Shown: positions 1-5,096 of the stretch, in pieces
How positions within the stretch are numbered: position 1 is the first letter of the stretch
How the letters are laid out: the number at the start of each line of letters is the position of its first letter
Assembly (NCBI GenBank): GCA_036509075.1
Contig: DATCGG010000531.1
Location: forward strand, 1 to 5,650
Length of the DNA stretch: 5,650 nt
Direction of reading: 5' to 3'
Source: JAJKIV01 sp036509075
GTDB lineage: Bacteria; Gemmatimonadota; Gemmatimonadetes; Gemmatimonadales; Gemmatimonadaceae
The notes under the pieces: generated by a model
Databases searched by the model: none
Seen by the model: the letters and a program-made list of their open reading frames with translations, nothing else
Told to the model about the DNA's origin: nothing
Program-made: the position numbers and the translations under genes

Positions 1-634
1 CGGAACCCACCGGACACAAGCCGAAAAAGCAGCCATCGCCGAGCAGGAACTGCAGGTTGGTCAGCCCTCTCGGACGAACCGGCGCGAGGCTGCCCCACAC
101 CATCTGTTCGTCGTACACGGGCGGTGGCGCATCGAACGCGAGCGATCGCACCGACGACCCGACCCCGTCCGCACCGATGACCAGGTCGTACGTAGCGGCG
201 GAGCCATCGCTGAGCTCGACCCACACGGCTCCATCGTCCTGAGTCAGCGACTTGATCGACGTACTCAAACGCGATGGAATGGCGGCAGCGCCAGCGAGCA
301 GCGCGCGCTGCAACTCACGCCGAGCGATGCCTACGAACGGGCCAACGTCGTTCCACAGCGCGGTGAGGTCGGTCGCGGAGAGTACCTCGCCCTGCTCATC
401 GCAGAAATCCCAGCGGCGAATGACCGTCCCCGCGCGCTCGACCGCCGTGCCAACGCCGAACGTTCGCAGCACGCGGATACCGTTCGGCTGGATCGCGATG
501 CCGGCACCTACGGCGCGCCACGCGTCACTGCGCTCTATGAGCTCCGGCGCGAAGCCACACGCGTGAAGCGCGGCGGCGACCGACAGGCCACCGATTCCGC
601 CGCCGACGATCAGGATGCGCTCGGCACGCGCCAT
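1..634 (-). CDS. FAD-dependent monooxygenase, aromatic-ring hydroxylase type (3' part cut by window edge)
   Basis: The reading frame is open from an ATG at 634 to the window edge and gives 211 residues. The N-terminus is a classic Rossmann dinucleotide-binding fold: residues 7-17 read ILIVGGGIGGL (GxGxxG), with the strand-ending acid at E34 for the FAD ribose. G43-AGIAIQPN (to 51) and the R105/R106-ExLQ helix follow the pattern of salicylate-hydroxylase-like enzymes. IGADGVGSSVR (153-163) is the second FAD/NAD(P)H motif of this family. Such enzymes use NAD(P)H and O2 to hydroxylate aromatic or heteroaromatic substrates in the cytoplasm. The substrate cannot be told, and the catalytic C-terminal part is missing. 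The start is supported by GGAGG five bases upstream. The gene lies downstream of the esterase on the same strand and may be co-transcribed with it. Family call is strong; salicylate-, urate- or nicotinate-type specificity is open. Confidence 0.9.
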   Translation of the reverse strand, partial: MARAERILIVGGGIGGLSVAAALHACGFAPELIERSDAWRAVGAGIAIQPNGIRVLRTFGVGTAVERAGTVIRRWDFCDEQGEVLSATDLTALWNDVGPFVGIARRELQRALLAGAAAIPSRLSTSIKSLTQDDGAVWVELSDGSAATYDLVIGADGVGSSVRSLAFDAPPPVYDEQMVWGSLAPVRPRGLTNLQFLLGDGCFFGLCPVGS

Positions 635-639
635 TGCGT

Positions 640-644
640 CCTCC
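640..644 (-). promoter_or_regulatory. Ribosome binding site of the monooxygenase gene
   Basis: On the minus strand GGAGG is followed by five bases (ACGCA) and then the ATG at 634. This fixes the start. The site overlaps a GGTTGG hexamer (643-648), the same box that clusters in the divergent region upstream of the esterase. Confidence 0.75.
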
Positions 645-677
645 AACCCCTGGGCGATGGAAGATCGCATCTTCGCA

Positions 678-723
678 CCGCGCCACCACACTGACTTTCG
701 TCGGTCCGCGCCCGCACACTGAC
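678..723. repeat. Imperfect 18-bp direct repeat, two copies
   Basis: The copies are at 678-695 (plus strand CCGCGCCACCACACTGAC) and 706-723 (CCGCGCCCGCACACTGAC). They match at 16 of 18 positions, start 28 bp apart, and lie wholly in the spacer between the esterase stop and the monooxygenase start. A tandem pair of regulator half-sites is one reading; a local duplication is another. Confidence 0.55.
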
Positions 724-749
724 CGAGTCGCCAGCCGCGTTACACGCTG

Positions 750-2222
750 CTACGGCCGGATCTCTCCACGCGACCGCCCAACCGCATCCAGCGAATCGAA
801 CAGCGCCCGACGCAGATCCCGCTTGGCCGCGATCTGCGGCCCGAGCTCCATATAAGCGTCGGTTGTGGGATCGTAGACCGGCCACCGCGGCCACTTGCCT
901 GCGGCCGGCCCCGCGTTAGGGTCCGCCGACATCGCGAACGCCACCCAGTAATCGCTCATCGCATCGGCGAGTGTGGAGTCGTATGCCGTATGACCTGCGA
1001 CGGGCTGCAGCGGCGCCGGGCGACCGAACACGAACGTGATCTCCGAGCTGTGGTACGCACCCATGCGTCGACTGACGGAATCGTCGCCGACGCGGGTATA
1101 CAGGTAGACGTACGCCTTCGCGCCTTTCGACGTGATGAGCCGCGCGAATGACCGGCTCGGCGCGCCGAAGATGGTCGCTGGCTCGTCTCCGTTGCTGCCG
1201 ACGATGACCGGGACGATGTTGGCCGATCCCGCCACGATCGCGGAGTCGACGGGGCGCGGCAGCACGCGGCCGTCGATCGACGGGAAGAACACCGGTGTGC
1301 CGGGATTCGGGGCGATCCGCACTGCCGCCGCCAGTACGGATTCCGCCGGCACGGCACGCAGTCGAGCGGCAGCCGCGGCGTCGGTGCCACTCACGCCTAA
1401 CGCGGTGGCCACCTTGACGCCTCTCTCCTCCGCTTCCTTGCGCGCCTGCATCAGCGTCGTGCCCGTGCCACTCTCGAGCACCGCACGCTGGAACAGTCCC
1501 TTCGCCAGCGGCGACCCGATGAGCGTTCCCACGCTCATGGCGCCGGCCGACTCGCCGAAGATCATGACGCGCGACGGATCCCCACCGAAGTGGGCGATGT
1601 TTCGTTGCACCCACTGCAGTGCGGCAATCTGGTCGAGTAGCCCGTAGTTGCCTGACGAGTGATCGGGCGACTCCGCGGCGAGCGCGGGGTGCGCCATGAA
1701 CCCGAACGCGCCAAGCCGGTAGTTGAGCGTCACGACGACCGCGCCTTTCCGCGCCAGTGGGCCGCCGTTGTGCCGCTCCTCGCCGCCGAACCCGGCGAAG
1801 AACCCGCCGCCGTGAATCCAGACCATCACAGGCCGCCTACCCTCGGTCGACTGCGTCCAGACGTTCAGGTAGAGGCAGTCCTCGGATTTTCCCGCCACGT
1901 CCGGCGTGATGTCGCCGTACGGCTGGTGCTGCATGCAGTTGTGGCCGAGCCGGTTCGCCGGCCTGACGCCCGCCCACAACGCCGACGGGCGAGGAGGACG
2001 CCACCGAAGGTCGCCCACCGGTGGGGCCGCGTAAGGAATACCCTCGAACACCAGGACGCGCGTGGCAGGATCGACGCGTCCCGCGAGCGCGCCGTCCTCG
2101 ACTATCACTCGCGGAGCGGAAGGATCGGGTGAAAGGTCAGCTTGTTGCTTGGTGGCGCAGGACGTCGCGAACAGCCATGCGGTCGTGATGCACGCCGCCG
2201 GAACCCACGTGTCTTTACGCAT
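750..2222 (-). CDS. Exported type-B carboxylesterase (alpha/beta hydrolase), acid-to-His segment shortened
   Basis: 490 aa from the ATG at 2222. Residues 1-22 form a signal peptide: charged MRKD, a hydrophobic stretch, then ATSC with C22. This resembles a lipobox but has Ala rather than Leu at -3, so lipoprotein anchoring is probable rather than certain. The type-B hallmarks follow in order. The oxyanion loop is HGGGF (137-141). EDCLYLNVW is at 114-122. FGGDPSRVMIFGESAGA (212-228) carries nucleophile S225. The acid motif GSNGDE gives E347, and YHSSE gives H391. C96 and C116 match the conserved family disulfide. These enzymes hydrolyse carboxylic esters, here outside the cytoplasm or at the membrane. 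The acid-His distance is only 44 residues, against roughly 90-110 in well-known members. The open frame extends upstream to 2408 but only through the divergent promoter region and from a TTG, so I reject the longer form. Only a weak AGG precedes the ATG. The natural substrate is unknown. Confidence 0.92.
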   Translation of the reverse strand: MRKDTWVPAACITTAWLFATSCATKQQADLSPDPSAPRVIVEDGALAGRVDPATRVLVFEGIPYAAPPVGDLRWRPPRPSALWAGVRPANRLGHNCMQHQPYGDITPDVAGKSEDCLYLNVWTQSTEGRRPVMVWIHGGGFFAGFGGEERHNGGPLARKGAVVVTLNYRLGAFGFMAHPALAAESPDHSSGNYGLLDQIAALQWVQRNIAHFGGDPSRVMIFGESAGAMSVGTLIGSPLAKGLFQRAVLESGTGTTLMQARKEAEERGVKVATALGVSGTDAAAAARLRAVPAESVLAAAVRIAPNPGTPVFFPSIDGRVLPRPVDSAIVAGSANIVPVIVGSNGDEPATIFGAPSRSFARLITSKGAKAYVYLYTRVGDDSVSRRMGAYHSSEITFVFGRPAPLQPVAGHTAYDSTLADAMSDYWVAFAMSADPNAGPAAGKWPRWPVYDPTTDAYMELGPQIAAKRDLRRALFDSLDAVGRSRGEIRP

Positions 2223-2269
2223 TGTGCCTGGGCGGTTGGGGGGACGCCTCACCAGTCGCCAGCGCCTGG

Positions 2270-2299
2270 CCAACCCATATGCCAATGCGAAAAGGTTGG
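2270..2299. repeat. Inverted repeat CCAACC-N18-GGTTGG
   Basis: CCAACC at 2270-2275 is the exact reverse complement of GGTTGG at 2294-2299, with 18 bp between them. The centre-to-centre spacing is 24 bp. It lies in the divergent region about 50-80 bp upstream of the esterase start and is a candidate regulator site. Confidence 0.4.
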
Positions 2300-2348
2300 A
2301 CAGGCTTGCCGTGTTGTTATCGCCTGTTACATCCTGACCACCTGGGAG

Positions 2349-2370
2349 CCAACGCGGCGCCGGCCGTTGG
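2349..2370. repeat. 22-bp dyad CCAACG-N10-CGTTGG
   Basis: Perfect 6-bp arms at 2349-2354 and 2365-2370 flank a 10-bp GC-rich centre that contains GGCGCC. The overall length is close to the roughly 20-bp dyads bound by dimeric LuxR-type proteins. It ends 37 bp before the start of the hydrolase-LuxR gene, a position suited to autoregulation. A role is inferred, not shown. Confidence 0.45.
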
Positions 2371-2407
2371 GCTTGCCTGGACCGATTGTGCGCCCACTCC
2401 GATCCCA

Positions 2408-3505
2408 ATGCAACAACAGATCCGCTTCTGCAAGACCATAGACGGCGTCAGACTCGCGTTCGCGACGGCAGGCACCGGCCCGCCGCTCGTGAAGGCCGCG
2501 AACTGGCTGAACCACGTCGAGTATGACTGGCGGACCCCAATCTGGCGTCCGCTGTTCGAGCGGCTGACGCGGAAACGGAAGCTCGTGCGCTACGACGAGC
2601 GTGGGTGCGGACTCTCGGACTGGAACGTCGCCGACTTCTCGCTCGACGCCTGGGTTCGGGACCTCGAGACGGTCGTCGACGCCGCAGGGATCGAGCGCTT
2701 TCCGCTGCTCGGCATTTCGCAAGGCGGACCGATCGCTATCGCGTACGCGATCCGCCACCCCGAGCGCGTGAGTCGCCTCATCCTGTACGGCTCGTTCGCG
2801 AGAGGGTACAACAAGCGAAATCTCAGCCCGGCCCACCTCGCGGAATGGCGAATCCTGGTCGACCTCGTTCGAGTTGGCTGGGGACGTGAGACGCCGGCGT
2901 TCCGACAGGTTTTCTCCGCGCTGTTTCTCCCCGACGGTTCGCCCGAGGACCTGCGCGCCTTCGATCGGCTCCAGCGAGAGTCCGCGTCGCCCGAGAACGC
3001 CGCGAGAATGATGGCCGCGTTCGGCGACGTCGACGTCCAAGACGTTGCGCCGCTACTCCGAATACCGACGCTCGTGCTGCATCGGCACGGCGACCTCCGG
3101 ATCCCATTCGAGGAAGGACGCCGCCTCGCCGGCCTGATCCCGGACGCCCGCCTCGTGACAATGGAGGGCCGGAACCATTTGCTGCTCGAGGGCGAGCCGG
3201 CGTTCGAGCAGTTCTTCACCGAAATCGACGCGTTTCTCGGCGCGGATGAAGACGGGCTCGCCCGGAAGGCAGCGCCGTTCCCCGAGCTTACCGACCGCGA
3301 GGCCGAGGTACTGGACCTCGTCGCAAAAGGCCTCGGCAACGGCAACATCGCCGAGCGCCTTCGCATCAGCGACAAGACGGTGCGCAATCACGTCACGAAC
3401 ATCTTCTGGAAGCTCGGGGTCTCCACCCGCGCCGAAGTGATCGTGCGCGCGCGCGACGCCGGCTTCGGCGTCGACGAAAGCCCGGCAGCGGGACGCCGGT
3501 CCTAG
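2408..3505 (+). CDS. Alpha/beta hydrolase - LuxR DNA-binding domain fusion regulator
   Basis: 365 aa from the ATG at 2408. Residues about 1-278 are an alpha/beta hydrolase. Strand-helix landmarks are RYDERGCGLSDW (61-72) and the nucleophile elbow LGISQGG (101-107, S104). The acid is D229 in HRHGDLRIP and the histidine is H257 in GRNHLLLEGEP, so the triad is complete. Residues about 291-354 are a GerE/LuxR helix-turn-helix: LTDREAEVLDLVAKG, then IAERLRISDKTVRNHVTNIFWKLGV with the usual K323, T324, V325 and H328. A short acidic linker (279-290) joins them. Such fusions act as cytoplasmic one-component transcription factors; whether the hydrolase domain senses, cleaves or both is not known to me. 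No Shine-Dalgarno sequence is visible before 2408. The frame continues upstream from TTG 2222, with Met codons near 2279 and 2285, but that part lies in the divergent promoter region and does not look like the family. The hydrolase family usually begins as this one does (IRFCKTIDGVRLAF). Confidence 0.9.
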   Translation: MQQQIRFCKTIDGVRLAFATAGTGPPLVKAANWLNHVEYDWRTPIWRPLFERLTRKRKLVRYDERGCGLSDWNVADFSLDAWVRDLETVVDAAGIERFPLLGISQGGPIAIAYAIRHPERVSRLILYGSFARGYNKRNLSPAHLAEWRILVDLVRVGWGRETPAFRQVFSALFLPDGSPEDLRAFDRLQRESASPENAARMMAAFGDVDVQDVAPLLRIPTLVLHRHGDLRIPFEEGRRLAGLIPDARLVTMEGRNHLLLEGEPAFEQFFTEIDAFLGADEDGLARKAAPFPELTDREAEVLDLVAKGLGNGNIAERLRISDKTVRNHVTNIFWKLGVSTRAEVIVRARDAGFGVDESPAAGRRS

Positions 3506-3520
3506 AAAACCCGCCCCCCT

Positions 3521-3552
3521 CGCGAAATCCCGGCAATGTCCCGGGACTCGCG
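3521..3552 (+). terminator. Hairpin terminator candidate after the hydrolase-LuxR gene
   Basis: Starting 15 bases after the stop codon, the outer stem CGCGA (3521-3525) pairs with TCGCG (3548-3552). The inner stem TCCCGG (3528-3533) pairs with CCGGGA (3541-3546) around a 7-base loop, with a small 2/1 internal loop between stems. This gives eleven base pairs in all, mostly G-C. No T-run follows, so it is not a textbook intrinsic terminator. It may end or protect the transcript. Confidence 0.55.
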
Positions 3553-3617
3553 CCTCATGTGAGCAGCGTCCAATCCGCGTAGGTTGCGCGCGTCGAACAT
3601 ACCGACACGCCCAATCG

Positions 3618-3639
3618 CCGGCTGCCTAACAACAGCCGG
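3618..3639 (+). repeat. Hairpin in the leader of the selenium-binding-protein gene
   Basis: CCGGCTG (3618-3624) and CAGCCGG (3633-3639) form a perfect 7-bp stem with the 8-base loop CCTAACAA. A G-U pair could extend it by one. It lies 40 bp before the ATG at 3680 and upstream of the ribosome binding site. It could be a 5' mRNA structure, an operator or a weak terminator. The left arm and loop contain GCCTAAC, the reverse complement of the heptamer GTTAGGC that recurs in the window. Confidence 0.45.
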
Positions 3640-3666
3640 TCCATCTGAACAGTCTGCAGATAGCGC

Positions 3667-3671
3667 GGAGG
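3667..3671 (+). promoter_or_regulatory. Ribosome binding site of the selenium-binding-protein gene
   Basis: GGAGG lies eight bases before the ATG at 3680. It selects this start over the in-frame ATG at 3584, which would add 32 residues with no family resemblance and would include the leader hairpin. Confidence 0.8.
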
Positions 3672-3679
3672 ATACAATT

Positions 3680-5092
3680 ATGGGACGCTGGCGCCCTGAC
3701 CCCACCTTTTATGCCTCGCCGACCCTGGCGGCGGATGCACCGGCCGAGCAGCTCGCCTACGTGGCGATGATCGCGGCTGGTGGCAACGGCAAGCGCGACG
3801 CCATCGGCGTCGTCGACGTCGACCCTGGCTCGCGGTCCTACGGCCGCCTCGTCGGTCAAACGGACTTGCCGACCGGCGACAACGAGCTGCACCACTTCGG
3901 CTGGAACGCGTGCAGCTCGCACCTTTGCCCGTACGCGCCGCACGCGCATGTCGAGCGGCGGTATCTCGTCGTGCCGGGCACGGGCTCGTCGCGGATTCAC
4001 ATTCTCGACACGCAGCCCGATCCGAAGAATCCGGAGCTCGTGAAGCTGATCGAGGCGCGCGAGATCGCCGCCAAGACCGGCTATGCTGCGCCGCACACGG
4101 TGCACTGCGGCCCCGATGGCGTCTACGTCAACGCGTTAGGCGGTGCCGACGGCAACGGCCCCGGCGGCATCTTCGTGCTCGATCACGACAGCTTCGATGT
4201 GAAGGGCGCGTGGGAGCACGACCGCGGGCCGCAGCACCTCGCGTACGACTTCTGGTGGCACCTGGGCTTCGACACGATGATCTCGAGCGAATGGGGCACG
4301 CCGAACATGGTGAAGGACGGCGTGAACCCCGAGCTCCTGTTGGGCGGCAAGTACGGTCACGCGCTCCACGTGTGGGACCTCAAGACGCGCCGTCACATGC
4401 AGGCGCTCGACCTGGGGGCCGAGCAGCAGATGGTGCTCGAGCTGCGCCCCGCGCACAATCCGCGGCGGGCGTACGGCTTCGTCGGCGTGGTGGTCTCGCT
4501 CAAGGATCTCTCGTCGTCGATCTGGATGTGGTACCGCGACGAGACGACCGGGAAGACGCCACAGTGGAAGGTGAAGAAGGTCATCGAGATTCCGGCCGTG
4601 CCGGCGAATGCGGACGATCTGCCACCGCTGCTCAAGGGCTTCGGCGCGGTGCCGCCGCTCGTGACGGATCTCAATCTCTCGCTCGACGACAAGTATCTGT
4701 ACGTGTCGTGCTGGGGAACGGGCGAGCTGCAGCAGTACGACGTGTCGAACCCGCACGAGCCGCGGCTCGTCGGCTCGGTGAAGATCGGCGGGATCGTGAA
4801 TCGGACCGCGCACCCGAGCGCGCCTGGCAAGCCACTCAACGGCGCGCCTCAGATGGTCGAGGTGAGCCGGGATGGGCGCCGGGTGTACCTGACGAACTCG
4901 CTGTACACACCGTGGGACGCGCAGTTCTACCCGGACGGCATCAATGGTTGGATGACGAAGCTCGATGTCGGAGCAGCGGGCGGTATCGCGTTCGATCCGA
5001 AGTTCTTCGTCGAGTTCGAGCAGGGGATACGCCCGCACCAGACGCGCCTGCAGGGTGGTGACGCGTCGTCGGATTCCTTCTGCTTCGCGTGA
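3680..5092 (+). CDS. Selenium-binding protein 1 / methanethiol oxidase family (SBP56)
   Basis: 470 aa, close to the family's usual length of about 460-470. The whole sequence follows SBP56/SELENBP1. Landmarks are DPTFYASPTLA near the start, HHFGWNACSS (71-80), HTVHCGPDGVYVNALG (139-154), GAWEHDRGPQHLAYDFWW (177-193), SSEWGTPNM (202-210), YGHALHVWDL (225-234), LSLDDKYLYVSCWGTGEL (333-350), GAPQMVEVSRDGRRVYLTNSLYTPWDAQFYPDG (388-420) and GGDASSD (459-465). The fold is a beta-propeller. Characterised relatives are copper-dependent methanethiol oxidases that turn methanethiol, O2 and water into formaldehyde, H2S and H2O2; human SELENBP1 also binds selenium through Cys57. Here C78 is the equivalent cysteine, within C78-SSHL-C83. 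The cysteine of the animal C-terminal GGDCSSD motif is Ala462. There is no signal peptide, so a cytoplasmic protein is expected, unlike periplasmic MtoX. It is tightly linked to the membrane-protein gene downstream. Family call is very strong; methanethiol as substrate is by analogy. Confidence 0.93.
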   Translation: MGRWRPDPTFYASPTLAADAPAEQLAYVAMIAAGGNGKRDAIGVVDVDPGSRSYGRLVGQTDLPTGDNELHHFGWNACSSHLCPYAPHAHVERRYLVVPGTGSSRIHILDTQPDPKNPELVKLIEAREIAAKTGYAAPHTVHCGPDGVYVNALGGADGNGPGGIFVLDHDSFDVKGAWEHDRGPQHLAYDFWWHLGFDTMISSEWGTPNMVKDGVNPELLLGGKYGHALHVWDLKTRRHMQALDLGAEQQMVLELRPAHNPRRAYGFVGVVVSLKDLSSSIWMWYRDETTGKTPQWKVKKVIEIPAVPANADDLPPLLKGFGAVPPLVTDLNLSLDDKYLYVSCWGTGELQQYDVSNPHEPRLVGSVKIGGIVNRTAHPSAPGKPLNGAPQMVEVSRDGRRVYLTNSLYTPWDAQFYPDGINGWMTKLDVGAAGGIAFDPKFFVEFEQGIRPHQTRLQGGDASSDSFCFA

Positions 5093-5096
5093 CGTC

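Larger units (their letters stand above)
635..749 (-). other. Intergenic spacer between esterase and monooxygenase
   Basis: This spacer has no T-run and no strong terminator hairpin, so read-through from the esterase into the monooxygenase is plausible. It contains an 18-bp imperfect direct repeat (listed separately) and a short perfect inverted repeat at 660-674, GAAGAT-CGC-ATCTTC. That inverted repeat lies just upstream of the monooxygenase ribosome binding site. It could be a small operator or mRNA hairpin, but a 6-bp stem is weak evidence. Confidence 0.35.
2223..2407. promoter_or_regulatory. Divergent promoter/operator region between esterase and hydrolase-LuxR gene
   Basis: These 185 bp separate two divergent starts. 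They contain five GTTGG/CCAAC boxes: GGTTGG at 2234-2239 and 2294-2299, CCAACC at 2270-2275, CCAACG at 2349-2354 and CGTTGG at 2365-2370. Four of them form two inverted pairs, listed separately. I could not pick out a convincing -35/-10 pair for either gene. The best plus-strand guess, TTGGAC at 2296-2301 with TATCGC at 2318-2323, is weak. Regulators are often encoded beside the promoters they control, so autoregulation and control of the esterase by the LuxR-domain protein is the natural hypothesis. Confidence 0.6.

Noticed and set aside
2222..2407. Upstream extension of the hydrolase-LuxR frame to 2222, or starts near 2279 and 2285
   Set aside because: The extra residues do not look like the hydrolase family, no ribosome binding site is visible, and the region carries the box cluster. 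The ATG at 2408 fits the family's usual N-terminus.
2223..2408. Upstream extension of the esterase reading frame to 2408
   Set aside because: It would begin at TTG, put 62 unrelated residues ahead of a good signal peptide, and cover the whole divergent promoter region up to the start of the opposite gene.
3443..3453. Alternating purine-pyrimidine GC run that could favour Z-DNA
   Set aside because: Short, and explained by arginine and alanine codons in the end of the LuxR domain.
3673..3678. TACAAT, a good -10 match
   Set aside because: It sits between the ribosome binding site and the ATG of SBP56, so it cannot be that gene's promoter if GGAGG is used, and no -35 is properly spaced.
3624..3680. 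GCCTAACAA resembles the start of an integron attC site
   Set aside because: An attC needs a paired GTTRRRY core within about 60-140 bp and internal L sites. No GTT trinucleotide occurs in the sequence that follows over that distance; the next GTTAGGC is about 510 bp away inside a conserved coding region.
3812..3823. Perfect 12-bp palindrome GTCGACGTCGAC
   Set aside because: It lies inside SBP56 and encodes the repetitive Val-Asp-Val-Asp stretch; codon choice explains it.
3910..5061. Long plus-strand frame (383 codons) in a second frame of the SBP56 gene
   Set aside because: Arg/Ala-rich composition typical of a shifted frame; the SBP56 frame is unambiguous over the whole stretch.
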